Shown: piece after piece, positions 34,442 through 42,973 of the stretch
Layout: the number at the start of each line of letters is the position of its first letter
Numbering within the stretch: the first letter of the stretch is position 1
Assembly: GCF_036188265.1 (NCBI RefSeq)
Contig: NZ_CP108093.1
Span: forward strand, 1,178,001 to 1,242,000
DNA length: 64,000 nt
Direction: 5' to 3'
Source: Streptomyces sp. NBC_00247
GTDB taxonomy: Bacteria > Actinomycetota > Actinomycetes > Streptomycetales > Streptomycetaceae
Translations under genes and position numbers: made by a program
Notes under the pieces: generated by a model
What the model was told of the DNA's origin: nothing
Database searches by the model: none
What the model saw: only the letters and a program-made list of their open reading frames with translations

Positions 34442-34517
34442 AGCGTTCCTTTCCCTGCGGGATGCGACGACCCGCCCATGGTCCTTGGCGGACGAGGGAG
34501 AAGTCCAATCAATCGCA

Positions 34518-34546
34518 CCAACTACCTTTATAATCAGAGGTTATGG
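34518..34546. promoter_or_regulatory. LysR/SnoaL divergent promoter with a consensus TATAAT
   Basis: TATAAT at 34529-34534 is a perfect -10 for the LysR gene. With a start site 7 bp later the mRNA would begin only about 2 bases before the ATG at 34543, i.e. almost leaderless. On the other strand the same tract gives a TATAAA for the SnoaL gene. The imperfect dyad AACTACC...AGGTTAT around it could be the LysR site. Confidence 0.5.
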
Positions 34547-35484
34547 AACTCAGGCAGCTGAAGTACTTCCTCGCGGTGGCCGAGGAATCCAACTTCACCC
34601 GGGCGGCCGAACGCGTACACATCAGCCAGCCCGGCATCAGCGCCCAGATCCGCCAACTGGAACACGATCTCGGCGCGACCCTGATCGACCGCACCGGCCG
34701 CGGCGCGGGGTTGACGGCGGTGGGCGAGGTGACCCTCGGCCACGCGCGCGCAGTGCTCGACGCGGTGGAGGCGCTGCGGCAGGCGGTGGACGAGATGAAC
34801 GGCCTGGTCCGGGGGCGGCTGGTCGTCGGCATGGTGACGGCGTGCACCGTGACCCCGCTCTTCGAGGCGCTGTCGAGCTTTCATCTGGCCTACCCGGGCG
34901 TGGAGATCAGCCTCGTCGAGGACGATTCGGCCCGGCTGGTCGAGCGTGTCCGCGAGGGCGCCGTCGACTTGGCGCTGATCGGCGCGGCGGGCCGGGCTCC
35001 GGCGGACCTGGACGGGCGGCAGGTGATCAGCGAGGCCATCGTCGCCGCCGTACCTCCTGGGCATCCGCTCGCCGCCCACGCGGCCGACGGGGTCACCCTC
35101 GCCGAGCTGAGCGCCCATCCCCTCATCTGCCTGCCCCCGGGCACCGGCATCCGGGCCGTACTGGACCAGGTCTCGGCCGCCCGGGGGCTCGCGCCCACCG
35201 TGGCCCTTCAGGCGGCCGCTCCGGCCGCGGTGATGCAACTCGCGGAGCGCGGGCTCGGGGTGGCGGTGCTCTCCGCGTCCATGCTTGCCCGGCGGCCGGG
35301 GCTGGTGGCCGTACCCCTCAACGACGCGGACACCGCCGCCGTACTCGCCCTGGTCTCCGCGCCCACCAAGAGCCCGGCACTGCGTGAACTGCTCAGGCAC
35401 TGCCGGGAGTCCTTCGCCGCGCCGACCGGACGCGGAGAAGCCGGTGGCGGCCCCGCCTTGGATCGCGGGGCCGCCATCGGGTGA
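34543..35484 (+). CDS. LysR-family transcriptional regulator
   Basis: A 313-aa regulator. The N-terminal HTH is 'MELRQLKYFLAVAEESNFTR' with recognition segment 'AAERVHISQPGISAQIRQLE'. The effector domain follows from about residue 90 ('GRLVVGMVTACTVTPLFEAL'), with 'AVPPGHPLAAH' and 'RGLGVAVLSASMLA' typical of LysR co-inducer domains. It diverges from the SnoaL-like gene and probably controls it and itself. The ligand is unknown. Confidence 0.93.
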   Translation: MELRQLKYFLAVAEESNFTRAAERVHISQPGISAQIRQLEHDLGATLIDRTGRGAGLTAVGEVTLGHARAVLDAVEALRQAVDEMNGLVRGRLVVGMVTACTVTPLFEALSSFHLAYPGVEISLVEDDSARLVERVREGAVDLALIGAAGRAPADLDGRQVISEAIVAAVPPGHPLAAHAADGVTLAELSAHPLICLPPGTGIRAVLDQVSAARGLAPTVALQAAAPAAVMQLAERGLGVAVLSASMLARRPGLVAVPLNDADTAAVLALVSAPTKSPALRELLRHCRESFAAPTGRGEAGGGPALDRGAAIG

Positions 35485-35685
35485 GCGACGGGCTTCGTCC
35501 GGCAGGAGGTGGACGCAGGCCCCCTGGTCCCGTCGGCTTCGACAAGCTGCGCAGAACACCCCCGGCCCGCGGGGCCGGCCTTGCGCGGCGCAGGGGGTCG
35601 ACGGTGGGCGCCGTCGTGTTCGCGGACGCCTACCACGCACGTGTTCGCACCTGGCCTGCCGGGTGACGTTCTTCCCCCGTGGCCC

Positions 35686-37728
35686 TCAGCCTCGCGGGCG
35701 CGGGGCCACGCAGATGCGTTCGGTGAAGAACCATCCCCCCTTGGAGGCGGTGGCGCCCAGGACTCGTCCCTTCTCCCGCAGCCACGGGTAACGTGCCTGC
35801 AGCTCCGCGAAGTTGTCGTTCGTCACGATCATCGCGCCGGAGTCGTCCGCGATGGCCGCCACGAGAGCGTCCCCCTTGCCCTCGGTCCCGGCAGGCGGCT
35901 GGATGATGTCGCCCTTGCTGAGGGCGGCCGTCACCGCTTCCCGTTCGGCATCCGCGACCCTGTGCCGGAACGTGGCGTCGACCACGACGTGGATGTCGGC
36001 GTCGGGATACTTCTTGGCCAGCGCCGCCCTCGCGGCCTGGAGTTGCGGAAAGCTCGGGCGGTCGTCCTCTCCGTAGACCCCGGGGCGGGCGGGTGAGCGG
36101 CCGATCCAGGCGAGGTTGGAGCCGTCCACGACCAGCGTGTGCGGGCCGCCCCCGCCCGAGGACGGCTGCGCCGTGGCCACGGGAGCGGGGCGGACGCCGC
36201 TGGACGGGAGAGTTGAACCGAGCGGGTCCGGACTCGGGTTGGCCTTCAGCAGCCTGTCCAGCTCCTCCCGGACTTCGGGCGTCGGGCCACCGGAGCCGAA
36301 GCTTTCGACCTCCTGGTCGACCACGACTTCGCCGGTGTGTTCCAGGATCGCCTTGACGTGGAGCAGCCCGTTCGAGTCGTACGTGTACTCCAGGTCGAAG
36401 CGTGACTCGTCCCGGGCCCGCGGCGTGGGGTACGTGAGGGTGAGCTCGGTGAGCTGGACGTTGTCGGGGTGCTCGAGTTCCTTGTCGGGGTCGCCTTCCC
36501 AGATCTCCACGGACAGCTTCCGCGCCTGGTCCTTCTGCGGTGTGTAACTCTTCCGCTCCTTCCAGGGCAGCGGGGAGTTCCTGGGAATGATCTGACTGAA
36601 CCGCCGGCGTCCCGAGGAGTCCTTGACCATCGTGCCGAGCGCGTGGCTGGTGGCGACCTGGACGACCCCCTCGGTCTCGCCGGCGAGCACCGCGGCGGCG
36701 ATCGACGCGCCCCGCGCCACCGCCGTCATCGGGTCGCACAGTTCAGTGGGCACGGGCTCCATCTGGAGTGCCTCGGCCACCGCGCTCCGCACGCTGGGGA
36801 TCTGGCTCGTACCACCGATCATGAGGATCTCGTCCACGTCGAGCGGAGCCATGTGCAGGTCGCGCAGACACCTCTCGACCGGACCGAGCGCCCGGTCGAC
36901 CAGGTCGCCGATCGCCTCCTCCAGCTCACCCTGGTGGATCTCGACGCCCACGCCGTCAGGGGTGATCACCGTGACGGACGGCTGGGAGGAGAGCAGAATC
37001 TTGTTCCGTTCCACGTCGAGGCGGAACTGCCTCTCCTGCGCGGGAGTCCAGTGCCTGCGCGCGGGCGCGCGTTCGAGGACGAGATCCCGCAGCCGCCGGT
37101 CGATTTCCAGACCGCCGAGTTCCGTCACCCCGCGGGACGCGCGCTCCTCGAAGAACCCGTCGGAGTAGTCGAGCACGGTCACGTCGATGGTGCCACCGCC
37201 CCAGTCGAAGACCAGGATCTGGGAGTCCTCCCTGAAGTCGTGGACGTACGAGATGGCCGCGGCGGTCGGCTCGTTGAGCAAGGCCTGGACTTCGATGCCG
37301 GCGAACCGCGCGGCTGCCCTGGTCCGGTAGCGGGCCGCGCCCGTCGCGTTGGCGGGCACGGTGATGACGGCCCGGTCGATGTCCGTGAGGTTGTGGCGGG
37401 CTCCGTCCCGCATCGCGGTGAAGACGCCCGCCGCGACGGTGGTCGCCGCGAAACGCCTGCCCTGGATGTTCACGTACTCGTCGCTCTTGAGGAGGCGCTT
37501 GCACGCTTCCGCCGCTTCCTCCGAGCGGAGTTTGGCCTCCCAGCCGAAGAGCGGGCCGCGCCGCAGCGAACTGACGCCCACGACCGAGGGGAACAGCTGC
37601 TCGAAGCCAGGGCGACGCCAGTCCGCGTCGATGTGATGGGCGTCGAGCGGCAGCACCTCGGCGTCGTCGCCCTGCCACTGGGCCACGACCGAGTTGGTCG
37701 TGCCGAAGTCGATTCCTGTCGAGCTCAC
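35686..37728 (-). CDS. Hsp70 (DnaK-like) chaperone fused to a C-terminal NYN/PIN-like ribonuclease domain
   Basis: A 680-aa fusion. Residues 3-350 form an Hsp70 ATPase: phosphate-1 'GIDFGTTNSVVAQW', connect-1 'LLNEPTAAAISYVHDF', phosphate-2 'VFDWGGGTIDVTVLD', adenosine motif 'ILMIGGTSQIPSVR'. Residues about 355-475 resemble the substrate-binding beta domain; the alpha lid is missing. After a Pro/Ser/Gly linker (495-530) comes a Zc3h12a-like NYN domain: 'LVVDGSNLAW' (D535), 'HVVVDATFRHRV' (D584), 'GKGDALVAAIADD' (D620, D628/D629) and 'IVTNDNFAELQARYPW' (D638), the acidic metal-binding set of these RNases. The ATG overlaps the GrpE-like stop. The role is inferred as chaperone-gated RNA cleavage in stress or defence. 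Confidence 0.87.
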   Translation of the reverse strand: MSSTGIDFGTTNSVVAQWQGDDAEVLPLDAHHIDADWRRPGFEQLFPSVVGVSSLRRGPLFGWEAKLRSEEAAEACKRLLKSDEYVNIQGRRFAATTVAAGVFTAMRDGARHNLTDIDRAVITVPANATGAARYRTRAAARFAGIEVQALLNEPTAAAISYVHDFREDSQILVFDWGGGTIDVTVLDYSDGFFEERASRGVTELGGLEIDRRLRDLVLERAPARRHWTPAQERQFRLDVERNKILLSSQPSVTVITPDGVGVEIHQGELEEAIGDLVDRALGPVERCLRDLHMAPLDVDEILMIGGTSQIPSVRSAVAEALQMEPVPTELCDPMTAVARGASIAAAVLAGETEGVVQVATSHALGTMVKDSSGRRRFSQIIPRNSPLPWKERKSYTPQKDQARKLSVEIWEGDPDKELEHPDNVQLTELTLTYPTPRARDESRFDLEYTYDSNGLLHVKAILEHTGEVVVDQEVESFGSGGPTPEVREELDRLLKANPSPDPLGSTLPSSGVRPAPVATAQPSSGGGGPHTLVVDGSNLAWIGRSPARPGVYGEDDRPSFPQLQAARAALAKKYPDADIHVVVDATFRHRVADAEREAVTAALSKGDIIQPPAGTEGKGDALVAAIADDSGAMIVTNDNFAELQARYPWLREKGRVLGATASKGGWFFTERICVAPRPRG

Positions 37729-38330
37729 TTCGCCTCGCCTTCCGGCCTGCCCACCGCGACGTCATGGTCGTGCTCCGGCGGAACCCTGCGCCCCGGGAGA
37801 CGGCGCAGCTGTCCGGCGAGGAGCAGCTTCCCCGTCGCCTGGTCGACGTAGGCGGGCCGGATCAGTTCAAAGCTCTCGCCCTCGCCCTCGACGACGACGA
37901 AGAGCTCCTGCTCACCGGCGTCCTCGACCACGCGGACGCCCATGTCGACGAGCGAGGAGCGAACGGCCCGGCGAATGGCCTTCGCCCCCTGCTCGGGGCT
38001 GCAGGCCAGCAGGTCGGTCTCGACCAGCCGGGCGACGTGTTCGTCCCTCGTCCGGAATGCTTCCAGCACCCCCTGCCGCAGTGCGGCGCTGACGGCGGCG
38101 GGCGCGGGGTGGGCGTCCTGCGGAAGCTGCGCGATCAACTCGGCGGCGCGTTCGGTGAACCGGGCGAGAAGCTGCGCCGGGTGGAGGAGTTCTTCGGGCC
38201 TCAGCGTCCGCAGCTTCATGTCGGCCGCGAACTCCCGATTCTCCTTGCGGTGAAGACGCCCCGTGGGCTTCTTGGACCTGCCGACCGCCTTGGGATCGGT
38301 TTTGCGGCCTGGAGACTGGCTGTTCATCAC
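37725..38330 (-). CDS. GrpE-like protein, probable nucleotide exchange factor
   Basis: A 201-aa protein between J-like and Hsp70 genes, overlapping both by four bases. Basic N-terminal residues are followed by helices ('LLHPAQLLARFTERAAELIA', 'LRQGVLEAFRTRDEHVARLV'). A C-terminal beta-rich part, 'MGVRVVEDAGEQELFVVVEG' then 'SFELIRPAYVDQATGKLLL', resembles the GrpE beta domain (V-x-E-V-x-x-P-G-Y). Canonical coiled-coil and G-x-D signatures are weak, so the call rests on both context and this C-terminal pattern. It likely releases ADP from the adjacent Hsp70-NYN protein. Confidence 0.6.
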   Translation of the reverse strand: MMNSQSPGRKTDPKAVGRSKKPTGRLHRKENREFAADMKLRTLRPEELLHPAQLLARFTERAAELIAQLPQDAHPAPAAVSAALRQGVLEAFRTRDEHVARLVETDLLACSPEQGAKAIRRAVRSSLVDMGVRVVEDAGEQELFVVVEGEGESFELIRPAYVDQATGKLLLAGQLRRLPGRRVPPEHDHDVAVGRPEGEAK

Positions 38331-40066
38331 ATCGTCCTGTGGTCGTGATCGGGGCGCCGGGGCGCGGTCAGCAGGGTGGGAAGGAGGCCGGCGACGGCCC
38401 GGTCACGGACTGCCGTGAGATCCACCGCCGCCCCGGGCTCCGTCCGGCGCGGCATGGCGGACGTGGGCGGCGCCAGGGACCTGGTTCGCACCGTCGGGAT
38501 GCGCAGGGAGTCGGGGTCGAGCGGCAGGACGAAGAAGTCGGACCAGTCCTCGGAGCGTTCGGCCTGCTCGATACGGCGCTTCGCCCAGTTGGCCTCCGCG
38601 GCGAGGTCGAGGTCGCCCCGGTCGGCTCGCCTGCGTTCTCGCCACTGGTGCTTCCAGTGCTCACTCTTGTTCGGCAGCCCGAGAACCAGGTAGGGATTGG
38701 CCGGCTGTTCCCGGTCGTTGCGTCTGGTCGCACGCCGGCGTTCCAGCAGAGCGAGGTTGTTCTCGACCCGCCGGTCGGTCTGCGCCGCGCGCGCGAGCGA
38801 GGCGTACGCCCGGTCGAGGTCGTCGGCGAGCAGCGCGAGATAGGCGAACATGTTCAGCGCCTCGGCCGACTTCTCCTGGTCGACGAGCTTGTCCACCTGC
38901 GCCTGGGCCTTCTTGTACTCGCCCTGACAGATGAGGTCGTAGGCATGGCGAAGTGCGACGAGGGCGTAGAAGGGGCCGCGCGCCGGGTTGATCGCAGCCT
39001 TGGGCTCCCACAGGGAAGCCATCAGTCGCCAGAGTCCGCGGTCGGCGGTCATCTCCGGCTCCCACGATCCGGTCACGGCGCCCTCCCGCACCTTGCGCAG
39101 GCGCAGCACCAGTTCGCGGGGGAGCAGAGTTTCGAGTTCCTTGAGGACGTCCGTCTCGCCGTCCGTGACGCGCAGGAGCAGGTCGTAGAGGCTGCCGGGC
39201 TCGGGCTGGAAGGGCTCGCCCGCCAGAAACGCTTCCCGATCGCCGGGCTCGTCCCAGCCGAGCGAGCGGGCGAGCGCGGCGTCGGTCTCCTCCGGTGCGA
39301 GTCTGGCCAGCAGGTATCCCTGTTCGCCGGGATCGGCGCGCAGCGTCCAGGGCTGTTGACCACTCTCCAGCACCCCGGCTTCGATGAGATCGTCGAGCAC
39401 TCCGAGGGGCGCCCACGCGAGGACCGATCCCACCTGCTGGGCGGTCAGTTCGTCCAGGCTCTGCCGGGTGAGGGCCTGCTGAAGGACGAAGGCCCCGTCA
39501 GGGTCGGGCCCCGCTTGGGGCGGATCGCCCGCGGCGAGGTCCTCCTCCTCCACTCCGCCGACGACGGCTTTGAGGCGCGTCTCACCGGCGGGGGTGAGCC
39601 ACGGGAGGCCGGCTTCGTGAACGACGAGAAGCACCTCGGCGGTCTGTCTGACGGCCCGGTCGGGCTCGGCGGCTTCGAGCAGCGCCTTGACCGCCGGGAG
39701 CAGCTGAGGTGTCGGCCGTCCGTCCAGACACTCCCGGATGGTGTCGGTGCCCCAGCGAAGCGACTCCTCCTGGGCGTTCGTGGACTCCAGCAGCCCCCGC
39801 AGCACGTCCTCGACGCGCGCCACCGCTTCGGCACCGAAGACCCCGGCCCGGCGCCACTTCCGCAGGGCGAATCCGTCGACCGCGTCCCCGTCTCCGGTCG
39901 CCGCCACCGAGCGCCGGACGGCGCGCCGTGCTCGCCATGCCTCGACCATCTCGGCGCGTGTCATCGAGTCCGCGAGCGGCCGGCCCCCCACCTCGAACAC
40001 ACTGCCGGACCGATCGGCGGTCGTGCCCTCGTTCCCCATGCGACTTTGCCCGTCTTCCGTATTCAC
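38327..40066 (-). CDS. Helical-repeat protein with J-like C-terminal domain
   Basis: A 579-aa cytoplasmic protein, first gene of the chaperone trio. The N-terminal 350 residues are helical, without a recognised family. Residues about 365-445 look TPR-like ('YDLICQGEYKKAQAQVDKLV', 'ALLADDLDRAYASLARAAQT'). Residues 456-505 begin 'ANPYLVLGLPNKSEHWKHQW' and continue with 'ERRR..' and 'AKRRIEQAER', which parallels a J domain (NPY.vLGl....), but the HPD tripeptide needed to stimulate Hsp70 ATPase is absent. It may be a substrate adaptor for the Hsp70-NYN protein. The stop overlaps the GrpE-like ATG. Confidence 0.6.
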   Translation of the reverse strand: MNTEDGQSRMGNEGTTADRSGSVFEVGGRPLADSMTRAEMVEAWRARRAVRRSVAATGDGDAVDGFALRKWRRAGVFGAEAVARVEDVLRGLLESTNAQEESLRWGTDTIRECLDGRPTPQLLPAVKALLEAAEPDRAVRQTAEVLLVVHEAGLPWLTPAGETRLKAVVGGVEEEDLAAGDPPQAGPDPDGAFVLQQALTRQSLDELTAQQVGSVLAWAPLGVLDDLIEAGVLESGQQPWTLRADPGEQGYLLARLAPEETDAALARSLGWDEPGDREAFLAGEPFQPEPGSLYDLLLRVTDGETDVLKELETLLPRELVLRLRKVREGAVTGSWEPEMTADRGLWRLMASLWEPKAAINPARGPFYALVALRHAYDLICQGEYKKAQAQVDKLVDQEKSAEALNMFAYLALLADDLDRAYASLARAAQTDRRVENNLALLERRRATRRNDREQPANPYLVLGLPNKSEHWKHQWRERRRADRGDLDLAAEANWAKRRIEQAERSEDWSDFFVLPLDPDSLRIPTVRTRSLAPPTSAMPRRTEPGAAVDLTAVRDRAVAGLLPTLLTAPRRPDHDHRTM

Positions 40067-40162
40067 ACACCCTCGACATATTTTGGCAGATCTTCACTCA
40101 ATCCTTGCAGGGTCCGGCTATCTGCCCGGCCCGCACCGATCCGTACCTCGGGCGGTCCCCCG

Positions 40163-42841
40163 TCACGGTGCGATGTGTCGCGCCCCCGGGCCCGCCCACG
40201 AGCCACCGCCGTCGCGCCAGGCAAGCAGCACACTGAAGGCACCGTCCGCCGCGTCGACCACCCAGGGGTCCACCGGGCCGCCTCCCAGCACGACGACGAG
40301 GAACTCCGCTTGGCCCTCCGGACGCAGATAGGACACCTCCATGAGGTGGAGGGCGGATTCCCGCACAGCCCTGTATCCGCTCTCCTGGCCGCTGAGTACG
40401 TCGAAGAGCACGGTGCCGTCGGCCCTGGTGCACCACGCGTCGACGAAAGCGTCTTCTCCGACCTCGGACGTACTCTCGTAGAGGTCGGCGAGCAGGCGGT
40501 GCCGGAGCGCTTCGTGGAACTGGTCCGTCCTCGCCGCCGACATGCGCGAAGCCAGCGGCTTTCGCAAGTCCTCCTCCACCTCGGCGTAGCGCTCCAACTC
40601 CTGCTCCTCCCTGACGACCACCGGTGCCGCGCCGTGCGGCGGCCCGCTCTCCCCGGACGCCGGGGGTGCCGACGCCGGTCTCCGTGACGCGCGGGCGCCA
40701 TCCACACGGGGGCGCCCGGTCGGAGCGGCCGGCCGGGCGGGAGGACGCAACTGCTCCGGCAGGGGCAGGGCGTGGATCACGGTCAGCGATTGCGTGCACC
40801 TCGTGAGCGCGACATAGAGATGTCTGAGCCCGGCGGAATCGTTCCCCACGATCTCGGCCGGTTCCACCACCACGACGTGGTCGAACTCCAGACCCTTGGC
40901 CTCTGCCGGGGTCAGTACGGCAGGGCTCTCGGGGGCGTCCGGCCCGAGGGCTCGCGCCATGCGGTCGCGCCATGCGCCGCCCTCCGGCACGATCACACCG
41001 ATCGATCGCGCTCGTGGTCCGCCGGGCGCGCTCGCGCGTAGCCGCGCGACGGCCCCGGCTGCCTGAAGGACCGGCTCCTGTCCCTCCACCACCGTGACTT
41101 CCGTGCCCGTGGTGCGCACCGATTCGGGAACCGCCACGTGCGGCGCGCAGAAGGCGCCCAGCCGGGCGGCGAAATCCATGACCTCTGACGGCACCCGAAA
41201 CCCCGTCACCAGTTCGGCGACCCGGTAACCGTCCCGCCCCGCGAGCAACTGCCCCACCTCGTCCCAGTCTTGGAAGAGGTGAGGACCGGTGGACTGCGCG
41301 AGGTCCCCCAGGATCGTCATCGACCCGCTGGGGCAGCGGCGCGCCAGGGCCCTCGCCTCCATCGGCGTGACGTCCTGCGCCTCGTCGAGAACCAGGTGTC
41401 CGTACACCTTCGAGGGGCGCCCAGCCAGAATGTAGTCCAACTCATCCATACAGCTCAGGTCTTCGCGACTCAGCCCGTTCCACGCGCGCGGCGTCCGGGC
41501 GCCCGGCCCGGCACCGGAGCTGGACGCGGTGAGCAGGTCCTGTTCCGCAACCGACAGGATGCCCTCGGCGGCTCGGGCGAGGGCGGGGCCACCTGAGTAC
41601 AGGCTCCGCAGCACCTCCTGGGACGTGAGGACGGGGCAGATCCGCTTGAGGAGCCTCACGACGGGGCGAGTCCTGGCTGTTTCGGCCAGGTAGTCGATGT
41701 CCGCCGGACCCGGCAGTGTCGCCACGTACGCGTCGGTCAGATGCTGCGTGATCCGTTGCAGGCAGCGCTCCCGGCGCACTTGATACGCGCTGTCACCGGC
41801 CAGCGCGGCCGTGGCGATCTCCGCTATCTCCTTCACGGGGACGACGACTTCTCTGCGATTCAGTTCGAAGGTGAAGACCGGGCCGCCCACCAGCGCGGTC
41901 AGACGTTCGACCGAGCTCGTCGTCTCGTGGTCGACCGCTCCGCGCAGTACGGCGGCCATTCGCTGGTGCGCCTTCACCGCGGCCACCGGACGCGGGTCGC
42001 GAGGGACAGCGGCAGCCCACAGCGCGGGCAGTTCGAGCAACGAGACGTCGTCGCTGCCGAGTTCGGCCAGGGCGACGCCGACATACTCGAGAAAGGAGCG
42101 GTTCGGGCCGATGACGAGGATGTCCTTGGCCGCCCGTAGATCATTGTCCAGCAGCCAGGCCACACGGTGCAGGCCGACGGCGGTCTTGCCCGTGCCAGGG
42201 CCGCCCTGGACCACCAGCACGCCCGCAGGCTCGTCCGCCACGAGCCGGAGTTGTTCCCTCTGGATGGTCTCGACCATGTCGTGCATGGCGCCGTCGCGGG
42301 CGCGATCAAGCTCTTCGAGAAGAGGGTCGCGCCAGGACGGGTCCCCGGCGGCCGTGTCCTGCGCGACCTCAGTGGTGCGCGCCTCCAGCTCCACCGGTTG
42401 TTCGGCCTCGGAGCCGTGAAGATCGAAATAGCGCCTGACGACCCGCTGATCGCAGACTATTTGGCGCAGCAACCGCACCTGTCCCGGGTCCTGTTCGCTG
42501 GTCAGCCGCCATTCCACGGCGGCCTTCGAACTCCACGAGATCACGACCGGATTGCGTTGCTCGTCCTGTACCACCCGGCGCCCGACGTAGAACGTCTCAC
42601 GCCCCTCGTCCCCATCGACATCGGCGCGCATGAAGACAATGGATCTGCCGCCGCCGTCGAGCGACGCCAGTTCGCGCGCCCAGGTCCGCCGGGAGTCGAT
42701 GGCGTCCTTGCCGCTGGCCGCGGTGTCGAGGCCGCTCAACTCCACAGCCTCCTGCCGAGCCCGTTCCAGGCAGGAGTACGCGTGGTCGACGGCACGTTGT
42801 TCGGCGGCCAGTACAGCCGCGCGCCGAGTCTGCTTGGGCAT
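40163..42841 (-). CDS. HelD/UvrD-like superfamily 1 helicase with C-terminal extension
   Basis: An 892-aa SF1A NTPase. Walker A is 'VVQGGPGTGKTAVGLHRVAW' (K219), Walker B 'LVLDEAQDVTP' (around 486), motif III 'MTILGDLAQST', motif IV/V region 'ELVTGFRVPSEVMDFA' and 'EAKGLEFDHVVVVEP', and motif VI 'LYVALTRCTQSLTVIH'. A coiled N-terminal arm (about 1-60) resembles HelD, the RNA-polymerase recycling factor. After about residue 690 come a Pro/Ala linker and a 170-residue domain of unknown family ('DAFVDAWCTRADGTVLFDVL'). It lies 96 bp upstream of the chaperone trio, same strand, so co-transcription is possible. Confidence 0.85.
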   Translation of the reverse strand: MPKQTRRAAVLAAEQRAVDHAYSCLERARQEAVELSGLDTAASGKDAIDSRRTWARELASLDGGGRSIVFMRADVDGDEGRETFYVGRRVVQDEQRNPVVISWSSKAAVEWRLTSEQDPGQVRLLRQIVCDQRVVRRYFDLHGSEAEQPVELEARTTEVAQDTAAGDPSWRDPLLEELDRARDGAMHDMVETIQREQLRLVADEPAGVLVVQGGPGTGKTAVGLHRVAWLLDNDLRAAKDILVIGPNRSFLEYVGVALAELGSDDVSLLELPALWAAAVPRDPRPVAAVKAHQRMAAVLRGAVDHETTSSVERLTALVGGPVFTFELNRREVVVPVKEIAEIATAALAGDSAYQVRRERCLQRITQHLTDAYVATLPGPADIDYLAETARTRPVVRLLKRICPVLTSQEVLRSLYSGGPALARAAEGILSVAEQDLLTASSSGAGPGARTPRAWNGLSREDLSCMDELDYILAGRPSKVYGHLVLDEAQDVTPMEARALARRCPSGSMTILGDLAQSTGPHLFQDWDEVGQLLAGRDGYRVAELVTGFRVPSEVMDFAARLGAFCAPHVAVPESVRTTGTEVTVVEGQEPVLQAAGAVARLRASAPGGPRARSIGVIVPEGGAWRDRMARALGPDAPESPAVLTPAEAKGLEFDHVVVVEPAEIVGNDSAGLRHLYVALTRCTQSLTVIHALPLPEQLRPPARPAAPTGRPRVDGARASRRPASAPPASGESGPPHGAAPVVVREEQELERYAEVEEDLRKPLASRMSAARTDQFHEALRHRLLADLYESTSEVGEDAFVDAWCTRADGTVLFDVLSGQESGYRAVRESALHLMEVSYLRPEGQAEFLVVVLGGGPVDPWVVDAADGAFSVLLAWRDGGGSWAGPGARHIAP

Positions 42842-42973
42842 CTCCCCATCCTAGATTCGCGTGGTCGGTGCGCTCCCGGGATCCGCCGAGCAGGAGTCGT
42901 TCTCTGTCGGCGCCGCGCGGCGCGCGACCCGTCCACGGGCCCCTTCCGGCCCGTCCGCCGAGCGGAACGGCTC

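Noticed and set aside
40067..40162. Promoter for the chaperone trio in the 96-bp gap after the helicase
   Set aside because: The gap is A/T-richer, but the best -35/-10 pairing has a spacer of about 13 bp, too short to call.
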